The position numbers and the translations under genes were made by a program. Below are positions 36,919 through 46,075 of a DNA stretch of 64,000 bases, piece by piece. Below the pieces are notes generated by a model that worked only from the letters and a program-made list of their open reading frames with translations, had not been told where the DNA came from and did no database searches. Position 1 is the first letter of the stretch. Every line of letters begins with the position of its first letter. Source of the stretch: Candidatus Puniceispirillum sp. (GTDB lineage: Bacteria > Pseudomonadota > Alphaproteobacteria > Puniceispirillales > Puniceispirillaceae); NCBI GenBank assembly GCA_028382965.1, contig JAOEUK010000009.1, positions 1-64,000 on the forward strand, in the 5' to 3' direction.

Positions 36919-38916
36919 ATGATTGTCGAATTTGGTCACTTTGCATTAATCACAGCTTTTATCCTAAGCTTTGCGCAGGGTGTTTTGCCATTAGCAGGAG
37001 CTTCACGCGGGAATATTGCATTGATGATGGTTGCCCCAGCAGCAGCAATTAGTGTGGCGTTAGCTGTAACCCTGTCATTCTTGGCACTGGTCTGGAGCTT
37101 TGTGACATCAGATTTTTCTCTAGCACTTGTTGCCAATCACTCGCATTCAACCAAACCACTAATCTATAAAATTTCTGGTACTTGGGGAAATCATGAGGGC
37201 TCACTACTCCTCTGGATATTAATTCTTGCTGTATATGGCGGAGTAATGGCCTTTGGTTCGCGCGCAATGCCGATGGCCTTAAAAGCACGCATTCTAGCCG
37301 TCCAAGGTTTGGTCAGCACTGGCTTTTTAGCCTTTAGCTTATTTACCTCAAATCCATTTTTGCGGCTTTCATCAGCGCCACTTGATGGCAAGGGCTTAAA
37401 CCCCATCCTGCAAGATCCAGGACTGGCTATTCATCCGCCAATGCTATATTTGGGATATGTTGGACTCTCAATGGCCTTCGCTTTCGCAGTTGCCGCGCTA
37501 ATAACCGGTGATGTTGACCGCATGTGGGCAAAATGGATGCGACCATGGGTGATGGCAGCATGGTGCGCACTGACTTGTGGCATCGCTCTTGGCAGCTGGT
37601 GGGCCTATTATGAACTCGGCTGGGGAGGCTGGTGGTTTTGGGATCCAGTGGAAAACGCCTCCTTAATGCCCTGGTTAGCAGCGACCGCCTTAATACACTC
37701 GTCAATTGTTGTTGAAAAACGGGGTCAGTTGAAAAGCTGGACAGTGCTTTTAGCTATTATGGCTTTTTCACTCTCACTTGTTGGCACATTTATCGTTCGC
37801 TCAGGCTTATTGACGTCCGTTCACAGTTTTGCTTCTGATCCAGCGCGAGGTGTCTTTGTCTTGGTGATTTTATTATTCGCAGTTGGCATTCCTCTGTCTC
37901 TTTATGCTTGGCGGGGCCCACAGCTTATAACTACTGCCGACTTTACACTAACAAGCCGCGAGGGCGCCTTGATTGCAAACAACATGTTACTTGTTGTTGC
38001 CACGGCAATTGTTTTGCTTGGCACGTTCTACCCCCTCGCTCTTGAATTGATAACGGGTGCTCGCATTACGGTCGGACCACCCTATTTTAATGCCACATTT
38101 AATCCAGTTATGGCGCTGTTGGTGACGGTTATGACCATTGGTCCGGTCATGGCTTGGAGGCGGGGCAATACTGCACGGCTGAAGCCTGTAATAATTTGTG
38201 CCGCATGCGGAGCTATTTTATCCTGCCTTGCAGTATTGTCGATAGGATCTGGATTTGGCATCGGGCCAATGGTTGCACTAAGTCTTATTGGCTGGCTTGG
38301 CATTGGAATCAGTGCAGACATCTGGCTACAACTAAAGCCAAGCAAATCATCTAGCCTTATTTCAAGAGCAAAGCGCATTCCACGTGATGTAATCGGTATG
38401 TGGGTTGCTCATTTAGGTATTGTTGTTTTCATGATTGGTGCGGTTGGTGATAATCTTCTTAATAGCGAGCAAGTTGTCCGCGCAAAACCAGGCGATGTAA
38501 TTAAAATAGCCAACAGAAGCGTAACATTTTCTGGTGTAAAACAAGTTCAAGGGCCAAATTACCAAGCACTTGCTGCGCAATTGGAGTATCGGGATGAACA
38601 AGGCCGGCTTTTCGCTGTTTTAACCCCCGAAAAACGCATTTACAATGCAGAACGGCAAACCACAAATGAAGCAGCTATCCGGCCGACCTTGTTAGGTGAC
38701 GATTACGCTGTTCTTGGTGATGGGGATGCAAAAATTGGATATACATTGAGGCTTTATTACAAACCCCTCATCAGTTGGATCTGGGGTGGAGCTGTTTTAA
38801 TGGCGCTAGGTGGCCTAATTGCCGCCTTTGGCCGTCAACGTGTAACAAAAAGTCAACCAACAAACGCTGTAACAGCAGGTCCATTATCATCGGCATCAAA
38901 AGTTGGCACAAGATGA
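36919..38916 (+). CDS. ccmF: Cytochrome c heme lyase subunit CcmF
   Basis: CcmF, with CcmH, attaches heme to apocytochrome c in the periplasm. The 665-aa integral membrane protein has about 15 segments. The tryptophan-rich heme-handling WWD domain WGGWWFWDPVENASLMPWL lies near residue 235, with nearby conserved His residues (AIHPPML, ALIHSS). It is the first of four genes joined by ATGA overlaps. The ccmA-E genes are not in the window, so the system is split or they lie elsewhere. Confidence 0.96.
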   Translation: MIVEFGHFALITAFILSFAQGVLPLAGASRGNIALMMVAPAAAISVALAVTLSFLALVWSFVTSDFSLALVANHSHSTKPLIYKISGTWGNHEGSLLLWILILAVYGGVMAFGSRAMPMALKARILAVQGLVSTGFLAFSLFTSNPFLRLSSAPLDGKGLNPILQDPGLAIHPPMLYLGYVGLSMAFAFAVAALITGDVDRMWAKWMRPWVMAAWCALTCGIALGSWWAYYELGWGGWWFWDPVENASLMPWLAATALIHSSIVVEKRGQLKSWTVLLAIMAFSLSLVGTFIVRSGLLTSVHSFASDPARGVFVLVILLFAVGIPLSLYAWRGPQLITTADFTLTSREGALIANNMLLVVATAIVLLGTFYPLALELITGARITVGPPYFNATFNPVMALLVTVMTIGPVMAWRRGNTARLKPVIICAACGAILSCLAVLSIGSGFGIGPMVALSLIGWLGIGISADIWLQLKPSKSSSLISRAKRIPRDVIGMWVAHLGIVVFMIGAVGDNLLNSEQVVRAKPGDVIKIANRSVTFSGVKQVQGPNYQALAAQLEYRDEQGRLFAVLTPEKRIYNAERQTTNEAAIRPTLLGDDYAVLGDGDAKIGYTLRLYYKPLISWIWGGAVLMALGGLIAAFGRQRVTKSQPTNAVTAGPLSSASKVGTR

Positions 38917-39473
38917 GCCAGCTACGTATATCTTTTTTATTGCCTCTACTGGCCTTCAGTATTTTAGCTCTAATTGGTGCTGTGGCACTCTACAGCACAT
39001 TATCAGGAAGTCGTGACCCAACACAGCTCCCATCGGTCCTGGTTGACAAGCCGGCACCACCAACAAATTTGTCAAAACTTGTTCAAAACAATTCACCCGT
39101 TCAATCAAGCGTCACCTTAGCCAGTTTTCGAGGCAAGCCCTTACTGGTGAATTTCTTCGCATCCTGGTGCTCCCCATGCCGTGCTGAGGCACCAGCACTA
39201 GAAATGTTATCAAAACGCATTTCCATCCTTGGAATAGCTTACAAAGACCGAAATGACGATACACTCCAGTTTCTCAAACAATTTGGCAACCCATTTCAAG
39301 CCATTGGAGTGGATCAAGATGGTCGCACTGGCATTGAATGGGGCGTTTATGGCGTTCCTGAGACCTATCTAGTGAGCGCTGATGGTGTGGTGATACTTCG
39401 TCATGCTGGCCCACTGACACGCAGCATCATCGACAATACTATTATACCTGCATTAGAGACACTTGGTTCATGA
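38913..39473 (+). CDS. ccmG: Thiol:disulfide interchange protein CcmG (DsbE)
   Basis: The 186-aa periplasmic thioredoxin is held by an N-terminal helix (residues 8-28). The active site is FFASWCSPCRAEAP (Cys86, Cys89), and YGVPETYLV contains the cis-Pro. It reduces the CXXCH of apocytochrome c before heme attachment. A longer frame exists upstream inside ccmF, but ATG 38913 overlaps the ccmF stop as ATGA and gives the normal N-terminus. Confidence 0.95.
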   Translation: MSQLRISFLLPLLAFSILALIGAVALYSTLSGSRDPTQLPSVLVDKPAPPTNLSKLVQNNSPVQSSVTLASFRGKPLLVNFFASWCSPCRAEAPALEMLSKRISILGIAYKDRNDDTLQFLKQFGNPFQAIGVDQDGRTGIEWGVYGVPETYLVSADGVVILRHAGPLTRSIIDNTIIPALETLGS

Positions 39474-40015
39474 TTAATGGTTCTTCATTAGCACGCCTAT
39501 TGTTCAGGCACTTGCATTTTACCCACACAACTTTATTTACCATCGTGATAAGCATTTTGATAGCCTGCATCACTGCTCCAACAGCCATAGCAATCACTTC
39601 TGAAGAAATGCTGAGTGATCCAGTTTTGGAACAACGTGCACGCGACTTGTCTAAACAGTTACGCTGCCTTGTTTGCCAAAATCAGTCAATTGACGACAGC
39701 GATGCAGATCTTGCACGCGACCTTCGCATTGAGGTGCGGAGTCAGATTACAAAAGGTGAAACTGATGGTATCATACTTGAAAAGCTTCGCCAGAAATATG
39801 GTGATTATGTACTATTGAACCCACCACTTGATCAGGGAACGTTGTTTCTGTGGGTCGCACCCTTTGGATTTATAGGAGTGGGCATAATAATTGTTATGCT
39901 AGCTAGGAAGCAGCGCGCCAACCCCAGAAAAGCAAACCTGAATGCAGCAGACCAAACACTGATCAAAAAAATGGTTGCAAACCGCAATCACGATAATGAA
40001 AATAAGCAAACATGA
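39470..40015 (+). CDS. ccmH: Cytochrome c-type biogenesis protein CcmH
   Basis: The 181-aa protein has a signal helix (about 22-40), the redox motif LRCLVCQNQ (Cys66, Cys69) and a C-terminal membrane anchor (about 125-145). It works with CcmG and CcmF in reducing apocytochrome c and ligating heme. The start overlaps the ccmG stop by four bases. It is the short CcmH form; the TPR part is encoded separately by ccmI. Confidence 0.94.
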   Translation: MINGSSLARLLFRHLHFTHTTLFTIVISILIACITAPTAIAITSEEMLSDPVLEQRARDLSKQLRCLVCQNQSIDDSDADLARDLRIEVRSQITKGETDGIILEKLRQKYGDYVLLNPPLDQGTLFLWVAPFGFIGVGIIIVMLARKQRANPRKANLNAADQTLIKKMVANRNHDNENKQT

Positions 40016-41451
40016 TGATCACACAAATGCTGAACAACCTGTCTGTTAGCAGTCTGCCGATGGTCATAGCAGCGCTGTTTTTTGGTCTTTTTTTAATGGG
40101 TCTCATGCTATGGATTGTTAATAAAGGTAAAGAAAAACATATGCTTAGCAATGGTCAAACAAACCAAATTGATCAGCAAATTGACCTTTTTCAAGATGAA
40201 CGCCAACACCTTGAAAAAGAACTGTCAGACGGCACTTTGAGCGTTGAAGGGCATGAAAATGCATGCTTTGAAATAGACAGGCGGCTACTGGCTCTTGCCA
40301 ACGATGTCAACAAGCATTCACAAAGCAAACAATCTCACCTTACGCCGGTGACCATTTTGTTAAGCCTTCTAATTCCAACCTTCTCAATAGTAATTTATCT
40401 TGCCCTTGGAAGTCCACAAAGCCCTGACCAGCCGATCGCTAGCCGTAGTGCCGAGATTATAGCAGCCAACGCAGGGGCGACAAAAAGCCAGAATAACTCT
40501 GCCCTGGCCTTGCAAAAAGCCATCGTAAAAACTGAACAAACACCCAAAAGTGTTGAAGCCTGGCTTTTGCTAGCACAAGCCGCAGCCAACGTAAGTGATA
40601 GCGTGACTGAAATTAGAGCTTTACGCAACGCCATTGACATCACCAAAAGTGATACAATGATCATATCAATGCTTGCTGAAGCACTAAGCCGTGCGGCTGA
40701 TGGTCAGGTGACAGTGCCAGCGCGTGCACTAATTAAAACCGTTCTTGAAGGCAACCCAAAAGAACCACGTGCGTTATTCCTTTCTGGCCTCGCTGCGTAT
40801 CAAGATGGCAACAATGAGATCGCTATCAATCAGTGGCAGACGTTGCTGGCTGTTTCAAACCCCAACGCCCCTTGGGTTGATTTAGTTCAGGAAAATATGA
40901 AACGCGCAGCCGAAGCTGGAGGTATAACTCTAGACACTGCGAAAAATCCTACACCTTTGAGAGCATCTGGCCCTGATGCAGAAGCCATTGCCGATGCAGA
41001 AAATATGACCAAAGACGAACAAAATGAAATGATTGCAAGTATGGTTCAAAGACTACGTGATCGACTTGCTGATGAACCAGATGACACCGATGGCTGGCTT
41101 CGACTTGCGCGCGCCTATGATGTCCTTGGGCAAACCGAAAACACTATGGAAGCGCTAGCAAAAGCCGCAAAGTCCGCTCCCAACGACCTTGACATTCAAC
41201 TTAACTTTCTAGAACAAATTTTAAGCACCGGTTCAACCACACTAAATATAGAACGCGCAAAAGAAACCCTTGCAACAGCAGCAAAAATCTCGCCAAACAA
41301 TCCACAAATCTTATTTTTTAAAGGCCACCTTGCACGCATCTCTGGCGATAAAAAAGATGCCCGTGACGCATGGAAAGCGCTACTAGATATAATGGAACCT
41401 GGCAGTGATGCTGCCAGAGCACTGGCCAAAGAAATAGAGTTAATTAATTAA
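40012..41451 (+). CDS. ccmI: Cytochrome c biogenesis TPR protein CcmI
   Basis: The 479-aa protein has two N-terminal membrane helices (about 15-37 and 110-130) around a cytoplasmic loop that ends in a coiled-coil stretch. A large periplasmic TPR domain follows (KSVEAWLLLAQAAANV, then DDTDGWLRLARAYDVLG). CcmI holds apocytochrome c for the CcmF/H lyase. The length is long but within the alphaproteobacterial range. It is the last of the ccm operon, ending 12 bases before a convergent stop. Confidence 0.92.
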   Translation: MMITQMLNNLSVSSLPMVIAALFFGLFLMGLMLWIVNKGKEKHMLSNGQTNQIDQQIDLFQDERQHLEKELSDGTLSVEGHENACFEIDRRLLALANDVNKHSQSKQSHLTPVTILLSLLIPTFSIVIYLALGSPQSPDQPIASRSAEIIAANAGATKSQNNSALALQKAIVKTEQTPKSVEAWLLLAQAAANVSDSVTEIRALRNAIDITKSDTMIISMLAEALSRAADGQVTVPARALIKTVLEGNPKEPRALFLSGLAAYQDGNNEIAINQWQTLLAVSNPNAPWVDLVQENMKRAAEAGGITLDTAKNPTPLRASGPDAEAIADAENMTKDEQNEMIASMVQRLRDRLADEPDDTDGWLRLARAYDVLGQTENTMEALAKAAKSAPNDLDIQLNFLEQILSTGSTTLNIERAKETLATAAKISPNNPQILFFKGHLARISGDKKDARDAWKALLDIMEPGSDAARALAKEIELIN

Positions 41452-41463
41452 ACTCTCTCACTT

Positions 41464-42366
41464 TTAAATACCTTTTTTTACCTTTGCTGCCTCTTTTTTC
41501 ACCATGTCAAATTCAGCGCGACGGTTTGAGATTTCTTCATTTGATAACAGTGAAATATTAGAATAGTCTTTTTTCCAGTTTGCTGCGCCAGACCATTCCA
41601 AAGGTGATTGCTGTGTTGTACGGGGCGCATTCGCTTCAATCAACAAATCAACAGCCATTTTAGCTGCTAAATCTTGTGATGATTGGTTATGTGGCAGCCC
41701 TGCCCCATTTCCAAGTGGCAAATCATTAAATAAAAAACGCGGCACACCAACATACTCCAGAATATCCTTTGCACATCCCATAATAACAGTTGGAATTCCT
41801 GCTGCTTCCAAATGAGATGATGCTAGAGCCATTGATTGGTGACATACGGGACAATTAGGCACCATTACAACTGCATCAACTTCATCACCTCGACAAAATG
41901 ACAGTAGTTTTGGACTATCTATTTCAACCGTGACACGTTGCGAACGATTAGTTGGTAACCCGTAGAAATTTGACGATACAGAGCCAATATACCCCTTGCT
42001 AGCGAGCCGCAACAAAGCGTCAAGGGGAAAAAAGCTTGCCATATCATCAGCTTCAGTGTGAGCGCGATCAATTGCAATGTGCGAAATTCGCACATCGGGA
42101 TAAGGGAAAATTGGCTCTGCGTAACTGGAAAAAAATTTAGCTTTTCCATTATAAGGGGCAGACGGCCCTTGCTCACCATTTGCAGGGTCAAAGATTGCCG
42201 CCGTTGTAACAATGCCAATTTTGGCGTCATTTAGTGGCTTGTCAAAGTGAGTGAAGGGTACATCATTCAGCTTGGCCCATTCATAGGGGTATTGATATCC
42301 AAGGCCGATATAATAGCTTTTGATTCGAGGCAAATAATCAAGTGGGGCGTTGTAATCCATATCCAT
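41464..42366 (-). CDS. GrdB-like reductase-family protein (glycine/sarcosine/betaine reductase B type)
   Basis: The 300-aa protein resembles the GrdB-like proteins that many aerobic proteobacteria carry without the rest of glycine reductase. DAKIGIVTTAAIFDP lies near residue 47. The redox segment is MVPNCPVCHQSMALASSHLE near 186, followed by AAGIPTVIMG. A Cys-X2-Cys stands where selenoprotein B carries its redox centre, and no in-frame UGA is present. The role is unknown; a substrate-activating thiol chemistry is plausible. ATG 42366 is chosen because AGG lies seven bases upstream; the longest frame adds 15 weak residues. Confidence 0.7.
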   Translation of the reverse strand: MDMDYNAPLDYLPRIKSYYIGLGYQYPYEWAKLNDVPFTHFDKPLNDAKIGIVTTAAIFDPANGEQGPSAPYNGKAKFFSSYAEPIFPYPDVRISHIAIDRAHTEADDMASFFPLDALLRLASKGYIGSVSSNFYGLPTNRSQRVTVEIDSPKLLSFCRGDEVDAVVMVPNCPVCHQSMALASSHLEAAGIPTVIMGCAKDILEYVGVPRFLFNDLPLGNGAGLPHNQSSQDLAAKMAVDLLIEANAPRTTQQSPLEWSGAANWKKDYSNISLLSNEEISNRRAEFDMVKKEAAKVKKGI

Positions 42367-42448
42367 GAACTTACCTGATAAACCACTATTGAATACAAAA
42401 TATTCAAACAAATATGCACTTAAAAGTTTAAATAAAACAATTATACTT

Positions 42449-43354
42449 TCAGGGTGTCTTGTTTGCCTTCAACCCAGAAAGTGGGACTTTTAGGTACACC
42501 TCTCCATTTGCTTCACTTGCAGGCATATGCCCTGCTCGCATGTTAACTTGAATAGACGGCATTATCAAAGATGGCATCGAAAGAGTAGCATCACGCTTAG
42601 TTCGCATTGCTACAAATTCTGCTTCATTTGCTCCATCAGCCAAATGAATGTTCATCAAGCGTTCATCCCCAACAGTGGTTTGCCAAGCAATATCACGCCC
42701 ATTAGGGCCATAATCATGGCAGACAAAAATACGCGTATCATCAGGAAGAGACAATATTTTTTGAATGGAATTATAAAGTTGAGCGGCGTCACCACCCGGA
42801 AAATCAGCACGGGCGGTACCACCGTCTGGCATGAAAAGTGTATCGCCAACAAATGCGGCGTCACCAATAACATGTGTCATACAAGCAGGCGTATGGCCCG
42901 GCGTATGCATTGCATGTGCAGCCATTTCACCGATTGTATATTGGCTTCTATCACTAAACAAAAAATCAAACTGGCCACCGTCACGTTGGAACTCTGTACC
43001 AGCATTAAAAATTTTGCCAAAAACTTCCTGGACCTCGACAATCTGTTTAGCAATGCCAATTTTGCCACCACGCTGTTGCTGGATATAGGGCGCAGCTGAT
43101 AGATGATCAGCATGCACATGAGTTTCAATTAACCATTCAACAGACAATTGGTGGGTTTCAACATACTCAATCATCGCATCTGCATGAGTATGACCAATCG
43201 TTCCTGACGCATAATTTAGGTCAAGAACGCTATCAATGATAGCGCAAGAGTTGCTTTGTGGATCTTGAACCACATAACTAATGGTGCTGCTTTCTGAGTG
43301 AAAAAAACCCTTAACAAGCGGGCTTACCTGATCTTGGCAGTTTTTAGATGACAT
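42449..43354 (-). CDS. MBL-fold hydrolase, ETHE1/persulfide dioxygenase-like
   Basis: The 301-aa protein has the metallo-beta-lactamase metal motif ETHVHADHLSA near residue 106, His in HTPGHTP, Asp in VGDTLFMPDGG, and a last His in FVCHDYGPNG. The DGGTARADFPGGDA segment is typical of the ETHE1/Blh group, which oxidise glutathione persulfide or related sulfane sulfur with one iron. Detoxification of sulfide-derived persulfide is the likely job. It shares its strand with the GrdB-like gene 82 bases downstream, so a sulfur- or thiol-related pair is possible. Confidence 0.85.
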   Translation of the reverse strand: MSSKNCQDQVSPLVKGFFHSESSTISYVVQDPQSNSCAIIDSVLDLNYASGTIGHTHADAMIEYVETHQLSVEWLIETHVHADHLSAAPYIQQQRGGKIGIAKQIVEVQEVFGKIFNAGTEFQRDGGQFDFLFSDRSQYTIGEMAAHAMHTPGHTPACMTHVIGDAAFVGDTLFMPDGGTARADFPGGDAAQLYNSIQKILSLPDDTRIFVCHDYGPNGRDIAWQTTVGDERLMNIHLADGANEAEFVAMRTKRDATLSMPSLIMPSIQVNMRAGHMPASEANGEVYLKVPLSGLKANKTP

Positions 43355-43679
43355 CTTCTTGACTCTATTTTTTCAACTAATCTCATGAAATTGTGTGTAA
43401 CCCGGACATCACAGGTATGTGTGAACGGCCGCCAACCTAGTAATTTTTCTGGCACTCTAAACGTATTAATACTCACGCCATTTTTTCTTGAATTATAATA
43501 TCAAAACCAATGAAACACGCAAACATTTTCCAGTTGTGTTTCACCAAATCACCTGTCAAAGTTTACCAAGTTCGGACCGATCAAGGTTAAAAGGGTTTTT
43601 ACAGGGTAATTAAAATCTAGTTTTGACCGTGCAAATCTAGGTTTTTGTCAGAAGCAACTGCGGTTAGAATGGATTAAAC
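43355..43679. other. Intergenic region, no gene seen
   Basis: This is the divergent space between the MBL hydrolase and the first DUF1330 gene. It must contain both promoters. I found no coding frame or clear structured RNA. Confidence 0.4.
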
Positions 43680-43973
43680 ATGCCTAAAGCTTATTGGATT
43701 AGCACATATCAAAAAATTATTGATGACAATAAAATGGCGGCGTATGCCGCTTTAGCCGGCCCAGCTATCTCAGCTGGAGGTGGCCGATTTTTAGCCCGTG
43801 GCATGCCAGAAAGAACTTATGAGGCAGGCATAAGTGAGCGAACAGTATTGATTGAATTTGACTCTGTTAATGCTGCCATTAAAACGCATGACAGTCCTGC
43901 TTACGCTGAAGCACTCAGCGCACTTGATGGTGGCGCAGTTCGCGAAATACGAATTGTTGAGGCTGCAGAATAG
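43680..43973 (+). CDS. DUF1330 family protein, copy 1
   Basis: The 97-aa protein has the dimeric ferredoxin-like DUF1330 fold. It begins MPKAYWISTYQ, has GGRFLARGMPERTYE in the middle with a conserved Arg-Gly, and ERTVLIEFDSV with HDSPAYAEAL. Family members are small, soluble and of unknown function. A paralogue of the same length lies 151 bases downstream, roughly 60 percent identical by eye. Confidence 0.9.
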   Translation: MPKAYWISTYQKIIDDNKMAAYAALAGPAISAGGGRFLARGMPERTYEAGISERTVLIEFDSVNAAIKTHDSPAYAEALSALDGGAVREIRIVEAAE

Positions 43974-44124
43974 CTTCCATTAAATTTAACTCACCACACA
44001 TCAAAGCGTAATTTAGAAATTATATTGATAGATTATTTCGATAATAAACTACATTAGACAAAATGTTGCACAGTGACTGGTGGTCCCAGTCCAAACATCA
44101 AACCCAAACCGCAAGGAATGACAA

Positions 44125-44418
44125 ATGCCAAAAGCCTACTGGATCACAACCTATCACAGCATTTCCAACATAGATAAAGTTAATGCCTACGCCAAACTAG
44201 CAGGTCCAGCTGTTGAAGCTTGTGGCGGGCAATATTTAGCACGCGGAGTTCCCCAGGCTGTCTACGAAACTGGTCTAGCTGAACGAACGGTATTAAGTGT
44301 GTTTCCTAGCCTTGAAGAGGCAATCAAAGCTCATGACAGTCCAGGTTACGGAAAGGCGTTAGAAGCGCTTAGCAATGGTGCAATAAGAGAAATTCGTATT
44401 ATTGAAGGGGTTGAATAA
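44125..44418 (+). CDS. DUF1330 family protein, copy 2
   Basis: This 97-aa protein is the paralogue of the gene upstream and keeps the same MPKAYWI start, YLARGVP-VYE middle and AHDSPGYGKAL end. The two differ mainly on surface positions, suggesting divergence in ligand or partner after duplication. It has its own AAGGAA ribosome site and a 151-base upstream gap, so it may be separately expressed. It is convergent with the thioesterase gene. Confidence 0.9.
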   Translation: MPKAYWITTYHSISNIDKVNAYAKLAGPAVEACGGQYLARGVPQAVYETGLAERTVLSVFPSLEEAIKAHDSPGYGKALEALSNGAIREIRIIEGVE

Positions 44419-44446
44419 ATACAATCAAATATTAGATCTTTATGAC

Positions 44447-44908
44447 TTAGAGGGTTTCAGTATCAATAAACAGGTCAACGCATTTTGCGCGAGTCATATC
44501 ATCAACAGCGCATGGTCGCTGATCAACCGAATTAACATTTACATGAACAAACACACCAGCAGCAGCTGTTTTTTCTTCACCAGAAACGAACAGTCCAAGT
44601 TCATAGGTGATTGAACTAGTCCCAATTTTACAAATAGAAATTCCAACTTCGACATCACTCGGATAGGCAACATCAGAAAAATAGTCACAGCCTGATGATG
44701 CTACCAAAAAAACAGTTTTTTCGCCTGCGATATCTAGAATACCAGATTCTATCAGGAATTTATTTACTGCAGAGTCAAACAGCTCATAATAAACTGCATT
44801 GTTCATGTGACCATACTGGTCATTGTCTCGCCAACGTGTCGCAAATTTGATGAACTTTCGATAAGCGTTTCGGCCCTTTGGGCGTGGTCTCGTTTCATTT
44901 TGAGTCAT
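44447..44908 (-). CDS. Acyl-CoA thioesterase (hotdog fold, 4HBT type)
   Basis: The 153-aa single hotdog domain has RWRDNDQYGHMNNAVYYELF near residue 27, with the Asp used as the catalytic residue in 4-hydroxybenzoyl-CoA-type thioesterases, followed by a long central helix. The substrate acyl-CoA is unknown. The ATG is supported by GGAAAT upstream. It is convergent with DUF1330 copy 2 and separated by 137 bases from the dienelactone hydrolase gene upstream. Confidence 0.88.
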   Translation of the reverse strand: MTQNETRPRPKGRNAYRKFIKFATRWRDNDQYGHMNNAVYYELFDSAVNKFLIESGILDIAGEKTVFLVASSGCDYFSDVAYPSDVEVGISICKIGTSSITYELGLFVSGEEKTAAAGVFVHVNVNSVDQRPCAVDDMTRAKCVDLFIDTETL

Positions 44909-45045
44909 TTAGGATTTCCTTTAACTATTCTGGGCAAATTCAAGCATTGCCTTTTGAGAACAAATCACGTCTTGAACAAAAAACGCCATACGTTTGCCAC
45001 AAAAATAAACTTCGACCAGCTTTCTAGTTATCAATTTTTTTGAGG

Positions 45046-45714
45046 TTAAACCAAGTGATCGTTTAGAAAAGTTATTGTGCGGTCCCATGCAACTTTTGCT
45101 GAATTTTCATCATATTGATCACGATGATTACAGTTAAAACCATGGCCAGCATCATAAAAATATGTTTGGACTCCTGGCTGAGCGGCAGCAAAAGTACGGG
45201 CAACTTCCTCAGGAATTGAAGTATCTTGAACACCAAAGTGCGCCAAAAATGGGCACACCGCCGTTCGATTTGCAAGCGACGGCAGTTCACCCCCATAATA
45301 GCTGATTGCGGCGGCAAGATTATTGATTTGATCTGTTGCCATACGCCATGAAAGGGAACCACCCCAACAAAATCCAACAACTGCAGTGGGCCCAAATGCT
45401 TGCAAATAATCAATTGCTGCCTTTACATCAAGTTCGCTATGTGAGTCCACTTGGTCTTTCAAACTTCGGCCCTTAGTGATACCATCAATATCATATTCCA
45501 ATTTGATATTTAACCCGGCCCGATCAAACAACGCTGGGGCAATCGCCACATAACCAGCCGCCGCAAAACGGTCAACAACCTGCTGAATGTGCAAGTTTAC
45601 ACCAAAAATTTCTTGAATCACTACAATGCCACCTTTTGGGGTGCCTGCAGGGGTAGAAAGACAAGCCTCAAAATCATGTTTGTCAGATGCTGTAAGAATA
45701 ATATTAGAACTCAT
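45046..45714 (-). CDS. Dienelactone hydrolase family protein
   Basis: The 222-aa alpha/beta hydrolase has the DLH features: IVVIQEIFGVNLHI near residue 30 with the conserved Glu, nucleophile Cys in VVGFCWGGSLS near 117, Asp in FGVQDTSIP, and His in YDAGHGFNC. It probably hydrolyses a lactone or ester in aromatic or carbonyl compound breakdown; no pathway neighbours are present. Length is normal. Confidence 0.9.
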   Translation of the reverse strand: MSSNIILTASDKHDFEACLSTPAGTPKGGIVVIQEIFGVNLHIQQVVDRFAAAGYVAIAPALFDRAGLNIKLEYDIDGITKGRSLKDQVDSHSELDVKAAIDYLQAFGPTAVVGFCWGGSLSWRMATDQINNLAAAISYYGGELPSLANRTAVCPFLAHFGVQDTSIPEEVARTFAAAQPGVQTYFYDAGHGFNCNHRDQYDENSAKVAWDRTITFLNDHLV

Positions 45715-46075
45715 CAGAATCTCTTTTCAGTTAATGCTAAGCTGATTAAACTTGTTTCAAGTTTGAATCGCTAAATTCCTGTTGGCAATAGGCTTCCAAA
45801 ACAATCGCTACACTACTATTCTGATAGTCCTAATTTATTTCTTGAAGCGGTTTTTCTCATTTTAATTGATATCATATTATTTTAAATCGAACGAGGCTTC
45901 TTTGCGCAGCCAAATATATGTTTTAAAGAAAAAGTGGATAGGAAAGCAGTAATTAATTATCGCCTGACAGCTTTGATCTTGTCAGTTCTATTGCTCCAAC
46001 TAATGAGATTTATTAGATTTGTTCAGTTATAAACCAAAACCTTAGATCACATGGTCACAGCTTTAGGAGCATTAA
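45715..46075. other. Intergenic region, no confident gene
   Basis: This AT-rich divergent space lies between the dienelactone hydrolase and aldo/keto reductase genes. A short plus-strand frame around 45930-46030 would encode about 30 hydrophobic and basic residues. It has no good ribosome site, so I do not call it. Confidence 0.35.

Noticed and set aside
41464-42366. Selenoprotein reading of the GrdB-like gene
   Set aside because: There is no in-frame UGA at the redox position; the codons give Cys-Pro-Val-Cys, so no selenocysteine is needed.
42527-43099. 190-codon open frame antisense to the MBL hydrolase
   Set aside because: The minus strand encodes a complete metallo-beta-lactamase-fold enzyme. 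The plus-strand frame has odd composition and no ribosome site.
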